DNA of 64,000 bases from Paraburkholderia sp. (GTDB lineage: Bacteria > Pseudomonadota > Gammaproteobacteria > Burkholderiales > Burkholderiaceae): the NCBI GenBank assembly GCA_004322045.1, contig SCRN01000018.1, positions 124,001 through 188,000 of the forward strand, given 5' to 3'. The position numbers and the translations under genes were made by a program. The notes under the pieces were generated by a model, which worked only from the letters and a program-made list of their open reading frames with translations, searched no databases and was not told the DNA's origin. Below, piece after piece: positions 49,139 through 59,793 of this stretch; the stretch's first letter is position 1, and each line of letters starts with the position of its first letter.

Positions 49139-49774
49139 ATGTCCACTACTCCTGCCGTCTACGCTGACCTGCCGCTCTTTCCACTGCACACCGTGCTGTT
49201 CCCGGATGGGCTTTTGCCGTTGAAGATTTTCGAGGCGCGCTATCTCGACATGGCGCGCGACTGCCTGCGCGAAAGCGCGCCCTTCGGCGTCTGCCTACTC
49301 AAAAGCGGCGGCGAGGTAGCGCAGGAAAACGTGGCATGCGTGCCCGAACTCATCGGCACGTTGGCGACGATCGAGCAATGCGACGTCGACGACTTCGGCA
49401 TGCTCCTCGTGCGTGCACGCGGCACGCGCCGCTTTCGCCTGCTGTCGCATCGCAAAGAACCGAGCGGCCTGCTCGTGGGCATGGCCGAGCCGCTGCCCGA
49501 CGACGTCCCGCTCGAAGGCAGCGAAGCGATCGCCAAGTTCGGCGCCTGTGCCGAAGTGCTCGAGCGCATCATCGAAACGATCCACGAGCGCGACCCGGAC
49601 GGCGTGCCGTTCGCCGAACCGTTTCGCCTCGAAGATCCTAGCTGGGTTTCGAACCGCCTCTCGGAAATCCTGCAGATTCCGTTACGGGCTCGGCAAAAGC
49701 TGATGGAACTGACCGACGCCAATACGCGGATCGACGCCGTTCATCACTACATGCAGCAGCATCAATTGCTGTAG
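49139..49774 (+). CDS. Lon N-terminal (substrate-binding) domain protein
   Basis: 211 residues consisting of a LON_substr_bdg domain alone: LPLFPLHTVLFPDGLLPLKI starts it, and FEARYLDMARDCLRESAPFG and VRARGTRRFRLLSHRKEPSG follow. No ATPase or protease domain is present, so it is not a protease; stand-alone Lon-N proteins have no established role. It is 37 bases after rapZ and could be co-transcribed. Confidence 0.9.
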   Translation: MSTTPAVYADLPLFPLHTVLFPDGLLPLKIFEARYLDMARDCLRESAPFGVCLLKSGGEVAQENVACVPELIGTLATIEQCDVDDFGMLLVRARGTRRFRLLSHRKEPSGLLVGMAEPLPDDVPLEGSEAIAKFGACAEVLERIIETIHERDPDGVPFAEPFRLEDPSWVSNRLSEILQIPLRARQKLMELTDANTRIDAVHHYMQQHQLL

Positions 49775-49823
49775 CTTCGCCGCGAACGCCCGCGTATATG
49801 ACGCGGCGCGCAGCCGCCTCTAG

Positions 49824-50936
49824 TCAGAGCAGTGAACCTTTGAGCGCGTCGAGCAGCTTGCGCACGGGCGCGGGCAGGCCGTATTCGTCGATTTGCGCGA
49901 GCGGCACCCACGCCGTTTCGTCATCGCCCGCTTCGACTAGCTCCACCGCACCCGGAGCGGCGAGATCCGCGCAGCGCGGTTCGATGTCGAGCTTGAAATG
50001 CGTGAACGTGTGAGTGAGCGGCGCCAAGCGCTCGAAGCCGTGTGCTGCGCCCAACGCCTGGGCACGTTCGGCCAAGGCCGCTTCGTCGGCGGCTTCCGGC
50101 AAGCTCCATAGGCCGCCCCAGATACCGGACGGCGGCCTGCGCTCGAGTAGCACCGATGCGCCGTCGCGCAGCACGAGCATCCACGTTCGACGCAATGGCA
50201 CGAGCTTCTTCGGGCGCGCCGCGGGCAATTCGCGTTGCCGGCCGGTCGCATGGGCGACGCAATCGGCGGCAAACGGACAGCGGCCGCAGTCGGGCTTGCC
50301 GCGCACGCACAGCGTCGCGCCAAGATCCATCAGCCCTTGCGTGTAGGCGCTCACGTCGTCGTCCGAGGCCTGCTGTCCGGGCATCAAGCGCTCAGCGAGG
50401 GCCCACATCGCGCTTTCGACGCGTTTTTCGCCCGGAAAACCGTCGATGCCGAACACGCGGGCCAGGACGCGCTTGACGTTTCCATCCAAGATCGTCGCGC
50501 GCGCGCCGAATGCGAACGATGCGATCGCCGCCGCCGTCGAGCGGCCGATGCCGGGCAGTTCCGCCAATTGCTCGGGCGAAGCCGGGAACGCCCCGCCGTG
50601 CCGCTCGAGGACCGCCTGTGCACAGCGATGCAGATTGCGCGCGCGCGAGTAATAGCCGAGTCCGGCCCAAAGCGCCATCACGTCATCGATCGGCGCACGA
50701 GCGAGCGCCGCAACATCGGGAAAGCGCGCGAGAAACTTCGCGTAATACGGAATGACGGTCGATACCTGCGTCTGCTGCAACATGATTTCCGACAGCCAGA
50801 TGCGATAGGGATCGCGCGTATTCTGCCAAGGCAGATCATGGCGCCCGTGACGGCGTTGCCAGTCGACGAGCCGCGTGGCGAAGGCGTCCTGCAACGACGC
50901 GGCGCTTGGCGCCATGACAAGGGGAGAAGCGGACAT
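49824..50936 (-). CDS. mutY: A/G-specific adenine glycosylase
   Basis: 370 residues. It excises adenine mispaired with 8-oxoguanine. The HhH-GPD domain has WLSEIMLQQTQVSTVIPYYA (catalytic Glu) and ELPGIGRSTAAAIASFAFG, with the essential Asp in ILDGNVKRVLAR. The [4Fe-4S] loop is CVRGKPDCGRCPFAADC. The C-terminal Nudix-like recognition domain (WMLVLRDGASVLLERRPPSG) is complete. It lies 12 bases downstream of mutM, so both genes of the 8-oxoguanine repair system are probably one operon. Confidence 0.96.
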   Translation of the reverse strand: MSASPLVMAPSAASLQDAFATRLVDWQRRHGRHDLPWQNTRDPYRIWLSEIMLQQTQVSTVIPYYAKFLARFPDVAALARAPIDDVMALWAGLGYYSRARNLHRCAQAVLERHGGAFPASPEQLAELPGIGRSTAAAIASFAFGARATILDGNVKRVLARVFGIDGFPGEKRVESAMWALAERLMPGQQASDDDVSAYTQGLMDLGATLCVRGKPDCGRCPFAADCVAHATGRQRELPAARPKKLVPLRRTWMLVLRDGASVLLERRPPSGIWGGLWSLPEAADEAALAERAQALGAAHGFERLAPLTHTFTHFKLDIEPRCADLAAPGAVELVEAGDDETAWVPLAQIDEYGLPAPVRKLLDALKGSLL

Positions 50937-50948
50937 GAAGGCGATAGG

Positions 50949-51776
50949 TCAGCGCTGACAATGCGCGCAGTAGTAAGTGGAGCGTTGCCCTTGGACGATT
51001 TGGCGAATCGGCTCGCCGCAGACGCGACAAGGCTGGCCGGCACGATCATAGACGAAGCAATCGAGTTGGAAATACCCGCTGGCGCCGTCGCTGCCGACGA
51101 AATCCCGCAAAGTGCTGCCGCCGCGCTCGATGGCCGCGGCCAGCGTGGCGCGCACTTCGTCGGCCAGACGCTCGCAGCGCGCCAGCGAGACGCGGCCCGC
51201 GGGCGTGGTGGGCCGAATGCCGGCGCGAAACAAGCTCTCCGACGCATAAATATTGCCGACGCCGACGACGATCGTGCCCGCGAGCAGCACCTGCTTGATC
51301 GACGCCGTGCGTCCGCGCGTGCGCCGGAAAATGAGCTCGCCGCTGAATTCGTCGGTGAACGGCTCGACGCCCAGGCTCGCCAGCAACGGATGCGCTCGTA
51401 CGTCGCCATCGGCCCGCGCATGCCAGAGCACCGCGCCGAAACGACGCGGATCGCGGTAGCGAAGCACGAATTCGTCGAAGACCCAGTCGATATGATCGTG
51501 CTTGGCCGGCTCCAATGCCTGCTCGCGCGGCCATACGCGCAGCGTGCCCGTCATGCCCAGGTGAACGATGAACCACCCGGCATCGGTCTCGAACAACAAA
51601 TACTTGCCGCGCCGCTCGACCCGTCGCACCGCCTGGCGCGCGAGCGTGCTCGCCAAATCGGGCGGCACGGGCCAGCGCAGCATGAGCGTGCGCACGTCGA
51701 CGCGCTCGACACGACGGCCCGTAATGTACGGCTCGATGCCGCGTTTGGTGACTTCGACTTCCGGAAGCTCTGGCAT
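50949..51776 (-). CDS. mutM: Formamidopyrimidine-DNA glycosylase
   Basis: 275 residues from the ATG at 51776; the invariant N-terminus [14 protein letters not shown] (catalytic Pro2 and Glu3) fixes this start against a longer frame from 52331. The H2TH region and [20 protein letters not shown] are present, and the zinc finger [14 protein letters not shown] ends with CAHC. It excises 8-oxoguanine opposite C and nicks the strand by beta,delta-elimination. Divergent from the TPR-lolB-ispE operon. Confidence 0.97.
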   Translation of the reverse strand: MPELPEVEVTKRGIEPYITGRRVERVDVRTLMLRWPVPPDLASTLARQAVRRVERRGKYLLFETDAGWFIVHLGMTGTLRVWPREQALEPAKHDHIDWVFDEFVLRYRDPRRFGAVLWHARADGDVRAHPLLASLGVEPFTDEFSGELIFRRTRGRTASIKQVLLAGTIVVGVGNIYASESLFRAGIRPTTPAGRVSLARCERLADEVRATLAAAIERGGSTLRDFVGSDGASGYFQLDCFVYDRAGQPCRVCGEPIRQIVQGQRSTYYCAHCQR

Positions 51777-51875
51777 CTCTAAAATGGGTGCGGATAGGTC
51801 TGTAACTTGCACTGTCGATTCTGCGTGTATTGTAGCGAGCGCGTTACAATCGACCGAAACCTCGAACGGATCTCC

Positions 51876-53714
51876 ATGATTTTGTCCATCAAGCAGCTCC
51901 TCAAGCGCCCGGTCGGCGCCCGTCCCGCTTGGCGCATCGCGCCCGCGAGCCGCATCGCCGGCGCCATTCTGTGCGCGTGGACGTTCGCCGCAATCCCGGC
52001 GCACGCTCAAGATCCAGCGCCGTCGGACGACAATTCCGCGACCGCGGCGGATCTGTTCGGGTCCGGCCTTCCCGAAGAGAAGAAAAATCTGCCCGACGTC
52101 CCATTGTCGAGCCAAATCGTCTTCCAAGTACTGGCGGCCGAAATCGCGCTGCAGCGAAACGAGCCCGCGCCGGCGTATCAAACCTATCTTGCCCTCGCCC
52201 GCGACACGCACGATCCCCGGATGGCGCAGCGCGCCGCTGAGATCGCGCTCGCGGCGCAGAGCCCGTCCGACGCCTTGGCCGCCGCGCAGCTTTGGCACGA
52301 GTACGCGCCCGATTCCGAGCGCGCCGTGCAACTGGACGCGTCCCTGCTGGTGTTATCGGGCAAGCCGGACGACGCCAAGCCGCTGCTCGCCCGCGAGCTT
52401 GCGAAAGTGCCGGCCGAGAACCGCGGCAACGCCCTGTTGGCGCTGCAAACGCTGCTTTCGCGCGGCCCGAACCGCGTCGGCGGCCTGCAGGTCCTGCAGG
52501 ATTTGTTGAAAGACGACATGGGTCGCCCCGAAGCCCTGCTCGCGATCGGCCGTCAGCAATTGCTCGCCGACGATCGGCCAGGCGCGCGCGCGTCGTTCGA
52601 GCGCGCGCTCAAGCTCAAGCCGGACTTTTTGGCGGCCGCCCTTTCGCTCGGCCAGATGGGTCCCGAAGAACGCAAGGAAGGCATTGCTTCGTTCGAAGCG
52701 TACGTCAAACAAAATCCGAAGGCGCGCGATGCGCGCCTCGCGCTGGCCCAGCTTTATTTGTCGAGCGACCGGCTCGACGATGCGCAAAAGCAATTCGAGT
52801 TCTTGCGCTCGATGGATAAGCATGATCCGATGCCCCTGCTCGCGCTCGGGCTCATCAAGGTCCAGCAGAAGCAGTACGACGCCGCGCAAAAGTACCTGAC
52901 GCAATACGCCGATCTGACCGAAAAGACGCCGGGCGCGGATCCGGGCCAGGCGTACCTTTACCTTGCTCAGCTCGCGCTCGAGCAAAAGCACGAGCCAGAT
53001 GCGGCCAAATGGCTCGACAGAGTTCAACCGTCGAGCCCGCAATACATCACGGCGCGCGTGACGCGTGCGCAATTGCTCGCCCAGTCCGGCAAGCCCGACG
53101 ATGCGCGCCGCATCCTGAGCGCACTGCAGCCGTCCGACCCGCACGAGCAAGCGCTCGTCGCGCGCACGGACGCTGCGATCCTGTTCGATGCGAAGCGCTA
53201 TCAAGACGCCGAGTCGCGCTTGCGTGAAGCGAACGAAGCATTCCCGGGCGATCCCGAGATCCAGTACGACTATGCGATGGCGGCCGAGAAGAACGGCCAC
53301 TACGATCTCATGGAAAGCGTGCTGCGCAAGGTCATGCAGGACCAGCCCGACAATCCGCAAGCGTACAACGCGCTCGGCTATTCGCTGGCCGATCGCAATC
53401 AGCGCTTGGACGAGGCGGACAAGCTCATCGAAAAGGCCTCGTCGCTCGCGCCGAACGACGCGTTCATCATGGACAGCCTCGGCTGGGTCAAATATCGCAA
53501 GGGCGATACGGTCGATGCGGCTAAGCTGCTCAGACGCGCCTACGACATCCAGCCGAACGCGGAAATCGGCGCGCATCTGGGCGAGGTGCTGTGGAAGAGC
53601 GGCGATCAGAAGCAGGCCCTCGAAACATGGCGCAGCGCGCGCAAACTCGAGCCGGACAACGAGACGCTCGTCAAGACGCTCGAACGTTTTCAAGTGAACG
53701 CAGACAACCTCTGA
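51876..53714 (+). CDS. Exported tetratricopeptide-repeat protein
   Basis: 612 residues from the ATG at 51876 with a signal peptide ([17 protein letters not shown], cleavage before QDPAP). The rest is a long TPR solenoid, with repeats such as [40 protein letters not shown] and [20 protein letters not shown]. Homologous genes precede lolB in many beta- and gamma-proteobacteria. The stop overlaps the lolB start by one base (TGATG). A periplasmic scaffolding role is likely; the partner is not known. Confidence 0.9.
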   Translation: MILSIKQLLKRPVGARPAWRIAPASRIAGAILCAWTFAAIPAHAQDPAPSDDNSATAADLFGSGLPEEKKNLPDVPLSSQIVFQVLAAEIALQRNEPAPAYQTYLALARDTHDPRMAQRAAEIALAAQSPSDALAAAQLWHEYAPDSERAVQLDASLLVLSGKPDDAKPLLARELAKVPAENRGNALLALQTLLSRGPNRVGGLQVLQDLLKDDMGRPEALLAIGRQQLLADDRPGARASFERALKLKPDFLAAALSLGQMGPEERKEGIASFEAYVKQNPKARDARLALAQLYLSSDRLDDAQKQFEFLRSMDKHDPMPLLALGLIKVQQKQYDAAQKYLTQYADLTEKTPGADPGQAYLYLAQLALEQKHEPDAAKWLDRVQPSSPQYITARVTRAQLLAQSGKPDDARRILSALQPSDPHEQALVARTDAAILFDAKRYQDAESRLREANEAFPGDPEIQYDYAMAAEKNGHYDLMESVLRKVMQDQPDNPQAYNALGYSLADRNQRLDEADKLIEKASSLAPNDAFIMDSLGWVKYRKGDTVDAAKLLRRAYDIQPNAEIGAHLGEVLWKSGDQKQALETWRSARKLEPDNETLVKTLERFQVNADNL

Positions 53715-54340
53715 TGCACGCTTCGTCTTTCGCTTTTACGCTCGCGCGCCGCGCTTCGCTGAGCGCAGCGGCGACCCTTGCCGTCATGCTCGCGGGCTGC
53801 GCGTCGACGCCCCCTCACGGCCCGTCGACCTCGAACGCCCCCCTCGAGCTTTCGACGCAAACGGCGAGCGCCTATCACGGCCGCTTCGCCGTTCGCTACG
53901 TCGATCAGAACGGACAAACGCGCAACGCCTACGGCAACTTCGATTGGCAGCAACAGGGCGACACCGTCACGCTGCAACTGTTGAATCCGCTGGGGCAGAC
54001 GCTCGCGGTCGTGACCTCGTCGCCGGCGTCCGCCACGCTCGAACTGCCGAACCGGCAACCGGTCATGGCCGATAACGTCAGCGACTTGATGCAGCACACG
54101 CTGGGCTTCGCGTTGCCGGTCGAGGGGTTGCGCTATTGGCTGGCCTCCTCGCCGGCGCCAAACTCTCGCGCGAAGACGATCGTCGATCCCGAGCAAACCT
54201 CGCATCTGAAGGAAATCGACCAGGAGGGCTGGACCGTCCAATACCTGGCCTATGCCGATGCACCCGCCTCGGGCGTCAAGCGTCTCGACTTGACACGGCA
54301 GAACCCGCCGCTCGACATCAAGCTCGTGCTCGATCGCTGA
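53714..54340 (+). CDS. lolB: Outer-membrane lipoprotein LolB
   Basis: 208 residues from the ATG at 53714. The lipobox is in AVMLAGCAS with Cys29 as lipidation site. The LolB core follows: [40 protein letters not shown] and the hydrophobic loop [12 protein letters not shown]-like segment [18 protein letters not shown]. LolB takes lipoproteins from LolA and inserts them into the outer membrane. Coupled to the TPR gene upstream and followed by ispE 32 bases later. Confidence 0.92.
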   Translation: MHASSFAFTLARRASLSAAATLAVMLAGCASTPPHGPSTSNAPLELSTQTASAYHGRFAVRYVDQNGQTRNAYGNFDWQQQGDTVTLQLLNPLGQTLAVVTSSPASATLELPNRQPVMADNVSDLMQHTLGFALPVEGLRYWLASSPAPNSRAKTIVDPEQTSHLKEIDQEGWTVQYLAYADAPASGVKRLDLTRQNPPLDIKLVLDR

Positions 54341-54372
54341 CCGCACGCTTCCCGTCCCGTACCGCTTTCCAC

Positions 54373-55254
54373 ATGATCGAAACGACCGATTCGCTGCGCG
54401 AGTGCGCAGCGCCCGCCAAGCTCAATTTGTTCTTGCACGTGACGGGCCGCCGGCCCGACGGCTATCACACGCTACAGACCGCATTCCAGTTGATCGATTG
54501 GGGCGACGTCCTGCATTTCACGCTGCGCGAGGATGGCCTCGTGCACCGCAAGACCGACGTCCCCGGCGTGCCGGAAGCGAGCGACCTCGTCGTGCGTGCG
54601 GCCGAGTTGCTCAAGCTGCACTCGGGCACGACGCTCGGGGTCGACATCGAAATCGAAAAGCGCTTGCCGATGGGCGCGGGGCTCGGCGGCGGCAGCTCGG
54701 ATGCGGCCACGACCCTGCTTGCGCTCAATCGGCTGTGGAAGCTGAATCTGGCTCGCGAAGTGCTGCAGGAATTGGGGCTGCGGCTCGGGGCCGACGTGCC
54801 CTTCTTCATCTTCGGCAAAAACGCGTTCGCCGAGGGTGTCGGTGAAGCGCTCGAGGCTGTACAATTGCCGCCTCGCTGGTTCCTGGTGGTCACCCCGAAG
54901 GTGCATGTACCGACAGCAGCGATTTTTTCCGACAAGTCGTTGACAAGAGATTCCGAAGCCGTCACAATTACGGACTTTCTTGCACAGCAAAGCTGCAGCG
55001 CAAGATGGCCGGATAGCTTCGGTCGGAATGACATGCAGCCCGTTGTGGTGGGAAAATACGCGGAAGTCGCACAGGTGCTCGAATGGTTTGAAGCCGTTGC
55101 GCCAGCGCGGATGACCGGATCGGGCTCAAGTGTGTTTGCCGCGTTCCGGAGCATCGGCGAAGCGAAAGCGGCGCAAGCTAAGCTGCCTGCAGATTGGGCC
55201 AGCGCCGTGGCCTCGAGTTTGGATACGCATCCACTTTTCGCGTTCGCGTCATAG
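54373..55254 (+). CDS. ispE: 4-diphosphocytidyl-2-C-methyl-D-erythritol kinase
   Basis: 293 residues from the ATG at 54373. A GHMP kinase of the MEP isoprenoid pathway, it phosphorylates CDP-ME at the 2-hydroxyl. [20 protein letters not shown] is the family start with the catalytic Lys, the ATP loop is [20 protein letters not shown], and [12 protein letters not shown] is the third GHMP motif. The conserved ispE-tRNA-Gln-prs order follows. Confidence 0.96.
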   Translation: MIETTDSLRECAAPAKLNLFLHVTGRRPDGYHTLQTAFQLIDWGDVLHFTLREDGLVHRKTDVPGVPEASDLVVRAAELLKLHSGTTLGVDIEIEKRLPMGAGLGGGSSDAATTLLALNRLWKLNLAREVLQELGLRLGADVPFFIFGKNAFAEGVGEALEAVQLPPRWFLVVTPKVHVPTAAIFSDKSLTRDSEAVTITDFLAQQSCSARWPDSFGRNDMQPVVVGKYAEVAQVLEWFEAVAPARMTGSGSSVFAAFRSIGEAKAAQAKLPADWASAVASSLDTHPLFAFAS

Positions 55255-55307
55255 GTTTTGCATCGTCGGGGCTGTCCCGCAGGACCGACGAAGCTCAGAG
55301 TCAGTGT

Positions 55308-55384
55308 AGGGGAGTCGCCAAGTTGGTCAAGGCACCGGATTTTGATTCCGGCATGCGAGGGTTCGAGTCCTTCCTCCCCTGCCA
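55308..55384 (+). tRNA. tRNA-Gln (TTG anticodon)
   Basis: 77 nucleotides including an encoded CCA. The acceptor stem AGGGGAG pairs with CTCCCCT; the anticodon stem CCGGA/TCCGG encloses the loop TTTTGAT, so the anticodon is TTG and reads CAA. The T arm GAGGGTTCGAGTCCTTC has the TTCGA loop core. It lies between ispE and prs, as in related genomes. Confidence 0.97.
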
Positions 55385-55423
55385 AACATTCCCGCAGTTC
55401 CCGCCTCCAGCAGCAGGTGCATG

Positions 55424-56380
55424 ATGAGCAGCCATGACGGCCTGATGGTTTTTACTGGCAACGCAAATCCGGCGCTTGCACAGGAAGTCGTCAAAATTCT
55501 CGGCATCCCCCTCGGCAAAGCGATGGTCAGCCGTTTTTCCGACGGCGAGATCCAAGTCGAGATTCAAGAGAACGTGCGTGGCAAGGACGTGTTCGTCCTT
55601 CAATCGACGTGCGCGCCGACGAACGACAACTTGATGGAACTGATGATCATGGTCGATGCGCTCAAACGCGCGTCTGCAGGCCGGATCACTGCAGCCATCC
55701 CCTACTTCGGCTATGCCCGCCAAGATAGGCGCCCGCGCTCGGCGCGCGTCGCAATCTCGGCGAAGGTCATCGCCAACATGCTGGAAATCGCCGGCGTCGA
55801 GCGGATCATCACGATGGATCTGCACGCCGATCAGATTCAGGGCTTCTTCGATATCCCCGTCGACAACATCTACGCTACGCCAGTGCTGCTCGGCGATCTG
55901 CGCAAGCAGAACTACGACAATCTGCTGGTGGTGTCGCCCGACGTCGGCGGTGTGGTCCGCGCTCGCGCGCTCGCCAAGCAGTTGAACTGTGATTTGGCCA
56001 TCATCGATAAGCGGCGCCCCAAGGCGAACGTCGCCGAAGTGATGAACATCATCGGTGAAGTCGATGGCCGCACATGCGTGATCATGGACGACATGGTCGA
56101 CACCGCCGGCACGCTGTGCAAGGCTGCCCAAGTGCTCAAAGAGCGCGGCGCGAAGCAAGTCGTCGCCTACGCCACGCACCCGGTCTTGTCGGGCGGCGCC
56201 GCGGAACGGATCACGAGCTCGTCGCTCGATGAACTCGTCGTCACGGACACGATCCCGCTGAGCGAAGAAGCGCGTGCGTGCGCGAAGATCCGTTCGCTTT
56301 CGTGCGCGGGGCTGCTCGCTGAAACGTTCTCGCGCATCCGGCGCGGCGATTCGGTGATGTCGCTGTTCGCGGAAAGCTGA
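55424..56380 (+). CDS. prs: Ribose-phosphate pyrophosphokinase
   Basis: 318 residues from the second of two tandem ATGs (55421 and 55424). It makes PRPP from ribose-5-P and ATP for nucleotide, His and Trp synthesis. [20 protein letters not shown] is the start, the flexible loop region [20 protein letters not shown] and [19 protein letters not shown] are intact, and the PRPP signature is [21 protein letters not shown] 173-base gap separates it from rplY. Confidence 0.97.
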   Translation: MSSHDGLMVFTGNANPALAQEVVKILGIPLGKAMVSRFSDGEIQVEIQENVRGKDVFVLQSTCAPTNDNLMELMIMVDALKRASAGRITAAIPYFGYARQDRRPRSARVAISAKVIANMLEIAGVERIITMDLHADQIQGFFDIPVDNIYATPVLLGDLRKQNYDNLLVVSPDVGGVVRARALAKQLNCDLAIIDKRRPKANVAEVMNIIGEVDGRTCVIMDDMVDTAGTLCKAAQVLKERGAKQVVAYATHPVLSGGAAERITSSSLDELVVTDTIPLSEEARACAKIRSLSCAGLLAETFSRIRRGDSVMSLFAES

Positions 56381-56553
56381 GCCCATCGAATACGCTGAAG
56401 TCGCGGCACCATGCATGCGGCTTTGGCACCTTGGCGCGCTTCGGTCGACGAAACGCGCCGTTTTCGTCTGGGGCCTGATGTGTTGCACCGTCCGGTAGCG
56501 GCATGGAAGGCTCCTTATCACTGCCTGGTCGCGGGCAGCTATGGAGATTGAAC

Positions 56554-57165
56554 ATGAAAGTCGTCGCTTTCGAGCGCAACCTGCAAGGTACGGGTGCGAG
56601 CCGCCGCCTGCGCAACTCCGGCAAGACGCCGGGGATCGTGTATGGCGCAGCCGTAGAACCCCAACTGATCGAACTCGATCACAACGCGCTGTGGCATGCG
56701 CTGAAGAAAGAAGCCTTCCACTCGTCGATCCTCGACCTCGAAGTGGCCGGCAAGTCGCAACCCGTGCTGCTGCGTGACGTGCAATACCATCCGTTCCGTC
56801 AGCTCGTGCTGCACGTCGACTTCCAACGTGTCGACCCGAACAAGAAGCTGCACACGAAGGTGCCGGTTCACTTCATGAACCAAGAAACGAACCCCGCCGT
56901 GAAGCTCGGCGGCGCGATCATTTCGCACGTCGTGACGGAAGTGGAAATCGAGTGCCTGCCGGCCGACCTGCCCGAATTCGTCGAACTCGACCTCGCGAAG
57001 GTGGAAACCGGCCAATCGTTGCACGCGAAGGACATCACGTTGCCGAAGGGCGTCTCGCTCGTCGCGCACATCGAAAGCGAAAACCCCGTGATCGCTTCGG
57101 CTTCGGTACCGGCCGGCGCGACTGCGGCGGAAGCCGCTGCGGAAGGCGAAACGCCGGCCGCGTAA
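56554..57165 (+). CDS. rplY: 50S ribosomal protein L25/general stress protein Ctc
   Basis: 203 residues, the long (TL5/Ctc) type. [20 protein letters not shown] starts the L25 domain that binds 5S rRNA; the C-terminal beta domain has [20 protein letters not shown] and ends in an Ala/Glu-rich tail. A terminator follows 52 bases after the stop. Located between prs and pth as in many Proteobacteria. Confidence 0.96.
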   Translation: MKVVAFERNLQGTGASRRLRNSGKTPGIVYGAAVEPQLIELDHNALWHALKKEAFHSSILDLEVAGKSQPVLLRDVQYHPFRQLVLHVDFQRVDPNKKLHTKVPVHFMNQETNPAVKLGGAIISHVVTEVEIECLPADLPEFVELDLAKVETGQSLHAKDITLPKGVSLVAHIESENPVIASASVPAGATAAEAAAEGETPAA

Positions 57166-57217
57166 GCGCTCGTTCGCGCCTATCCTCTCGATCCGTTTCA
57201 ATGGAACGGACGACGTG

Positions 57218-57249
57218 ACCCGCCGCGGCTTGCCCGGCGGGTTTTTTTT
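57218..57249 (+). terminator. Rho-independent terminator after rplY
   Basis: CCCGCCG, a nine-base loop, CGGCGGG, then eight T. The seven-base GC stem is perfect, with an extra A-T pair at its foot. It lies between rplY and pth. Confidence 0.92.
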
Positions 57250-57297
57250 CGCCATGGATCAAACCCCGTATACAAGCCGGCTAGCCGGCATCACAGC

Positions 57298-57897
57298 ATG
57301 ATCAAGCTCATCGTCGGCCTCGGAAATCCGGGTGCGGAATATACGGCAACGCGGCACAATGCCGGCTTTTGGCTCGTCGATCAGCTCGCGCGAGAAGCGG
57401 GAGCCTCGCTGCGCGACGAGCGGCGCTTCCATGGCCTGTACGCCAAAGCGCGCCTTCATGGCGAAGAAGTTCATCTGCTCGAGCCGCAAACCTACATGAA
57501 CCGGTCGGGGCAATCGGTCGTTGCCGTCGCGCATTTCTTCAAGATCCTGCCCGATGAGATTCTCGTCGCACACGACGAACTCGATCTGCCGCCCGGTTCC
57601 GTCAAGCTCAAGCTCGGCGGGGGCAGCGGCGGACACAACGGGCTGAAGGACATTTCAGCGCATTTGTCCTCGCAGCAGTACTGGCGCCTTCGCATCGGCA
57701 TTGGTCATCCGCGCGATTTGATTCCCGAGAGCGCGCGGGCGGGCGCGAAACCTGACGTTGCCAATTTCGTATTGAAGCCGCCGCGCAAGGAAGAGCAAGG
57801 CGTGATCGATGCGGCCATCGAGCGCTCCCTCGCCGTCATGCCACATGTCGTGAAGGGTGCGCCCGAGCGCGCGATGATGCAGCTACACAGCAGCTGA
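57298..57897 (+). CDS. pth: Peptidyl-tRNA hydrolase
   Basis: 199 residues. It recycles peptidyl-tRNA released from stalled ribosomes. [20 protein letters not shown] includes the catalytic His (position 20 region) and Asn, [15 protein letters not shown] the substrate Asn motif, and [20 protein letters not shown] with HNGLKDI the rest of the signature. Expressed after the rplY terminator, so probably from its own promoter or by read-through. Confidence 0.96.
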   Translation: MIKLIVGLGNPGAEYTATRHNAGFWLVDQLAREAGASLRDERRFHGLYAKARLHGEEVHLLEPQTYMNRSGQSVVAVAHFFKILPDEILVAHDELDLPPGSVKLKLGGGSGGHNGLKDISAHLSSQQYWRLRIGIGHPRDLIPESARAGAKPDVANFVLKPPRKEEQGVIDAAIERSLAVMPHVVKGAPERAMMQLHSS

Positions 57898-57957
57898 CGC
57901 GCCGGCGGCCCAGCTTGAAAGCAATTTGCCGGGGCGGCGGTGGAGATCGACTCGCCG

Positions 57958-58269
<312 letters not shown>

Positions 58270-58320
58270 TTACGCCCGGCTTGCACCCGCGGCTGCCACA
58301 AGCCCTAGCGCTCGTAGGGT

Positions 58321-58827
58321 TCACGGCTGCGACGGCGAGCTCTGCGACATCTCGGCGACCTTCTCCGTCAGCCACTTTTCCACCGAAGGGAACACGAATT
58401 TGCTGACGTCGCCGCCCAATTGCGCGATTTCGCGCACGATCGTGCCCGAGATGAACTGATATTGATCCGACGGCGTCATGAACATCGTTTCGACATCGGG
58501 CAGCAAATACCGGTTCATGCCCGCCATCTGAAACTCGTACTCGAAATCGGAAACCGCGCGCAAGCCGCGCACGATGACGCGCGCGTTGTTCGCCCGCACG
58601 AAATCCTTGAGCAGACCCTTGAAGCTCATCACCTGCACGTTCGGATAGTGGCCCAGCACTTCCTGGGCGATATCGAGACGCTCTTGCAGCGTGAAGAACG
58701 GCTTCTTGTTGCGCGAGTCGGCCACGCCGACGACGAGCGTGTCGAAAATGCTGGACGCGCGCCGAACGAGATCTTCATGGCCGCGGGTGAGCGGATCGAA
58801 CGTACCGGGGTACACGGCGACTACCAT
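58321..58827 (-). CDS. coaD: Pantetheine-phosphate adenylyltransferase
   Basis: 168 residues. It joins ATP and 4'-phosphopantetheine to dephospho-CoA. [20 protein letters not shown] carries the nucleotidyltransferase TFDPxxxGH motif; [20 protein letters not shown] and [20 protein letters not shown] are the other family blocks. Follows rsmD on the same strand after 111 bases, the common rsmD-coaD pairing. Confidence 0.96.
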   Translation of the reverse strand: MVVAVYPGTFDPLTRGHEDLVRRASSIFDTLVVGVADSRNKKPFFTLQERLDIAQEVLGHYPNVQVMSFKGLLKDFVRANNARVIVRGLRAVSDFEYEFQMAGMNRYLLPDVETMFMTPSDQYQFISGTIVREIAQLGGDVSKFVFPSVEKWLTEKVAEMSQSSPSQP

Positions 58828-58938
58828 CGACCATCTCCTGTCTTCATCTTATTGGGACGCGAACCCGCGTCCACTGCGACGCTGCCGCCCGTGACGCGGC
58901 TTGATGCGGCCGGCGTCCGTCTCTGTTGAAAACGCGCA

Positions 58939-59556
58939 TTATTCATCATTTTCGCGCTGCAGCAAATGGTAGGACACGGCGCCGGCCTTCCCCTGCCGCA
59001 CGATGCGCCAACCGGCCAACGCCTCGATCGCGTCGAGTTCGAGCGGCTCGCCCGATTCGACATACAAATAGCCTTGCTCGGCAACGAGCGGCACCGTGGC
59101 TTCAAGCGCGCGCGGCAGCAGTGCTTCGCCGAACGGCGGATCGAGGAAGACGATATCGAACGAGCGCGGCGGCAAGCCCGTCGCGAGCCGCAGGCCGTCG
59201 GCTTCGACCACCTCTACGGCCTGCGCGGCCAGCCGGGTGCGGACGTCCCGAAGCTGACGCGCCGCCTTCGCATTGCGCTCGACCATCAACACACGCGCGG
59301 CGCCGCGCGATGCCGCCTCGAAACCCAACGCGCCCGTGCCGGCGAATAGATCGAGGCAGCGCAGGCCATCCAGCCGCTGGCCGAGCCAATTGAACAAAGT
59401 TTCGCGCACGCGGTCGGGTGTCGGGCGCAAGCCTTCGAGATCGAGCACCTGCAACGGCGTGCGTTTCCAATCTCCGCCAATGATGCGAACGGTATGCGGC
59501 TTGCCGCGAGAGGACGTCGCGCCGGACGCGCGCGAGGCAGATGAGGAACGGGGCAT
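58939..59556 (-). CDS. rsmD: 16S rRNA (guanine(966)-N2)-methyltransferase
   Basis: 205 residues. The SAM motif is LDLFAGTGALGFEAASRGA and the catalytic DPPF in FDIVFLDPPFGEALLPRAL; RIIGGDWKRTPLQVLDLEGL and RPTPDRVRETLFNWL form the RsmD N-terminal signature. It modifies G966 of 16S rRNA during small-subunit assembly. The first 20 residues are Ser/Arg-rich. Divergent from ftsY, with 237 bases between the start codons. Confidence 0.95.
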   Translation of the reverse strand: MPRSSSASRASGATSSRGKPHTVRIIGGDWKRTPLQVLDLEGLRPTPDRVRETLFNWLGQRLDGLRCLDLFAGTGALGFEAASRGAARVLMVERNAKAARQLRDVRTRLAAQAVEVVEADGLRLATGLPPRSFDIVFLDPPFGEALLPRALEATVPLVAEQGYLYVESGEPLELDAIEALAGWRIVRQGKAGAVSYHLLQRENDE

Positions 59557-59793
59557 GCGGATGAATACGATTGGCGGAAGGACGGGGCCCGAGCGGCAAT
59601 GCCCGCTCGGGCGCGACGGCCAACGTTACCACAGGCGCCGCAGCACGGGCGAGGAGCGCGGGCGCGCGCCTGGTAAAATGCGCGTTTTCGAGCGCATTGC
59701 CGCATTGCCGGTCCACCGCGGCGCATGCGCGGCCGCGCGCCATCATCTATTGCCGCCGCAGGCAGCTCGCCTCGGCACCGATCACGGCACACC

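Noticed and set aside
50235-51782. 515-residue plus-strand ORF across mutY and mutM
   Set aside because: Shadow of two well-supported minus-strand genes.
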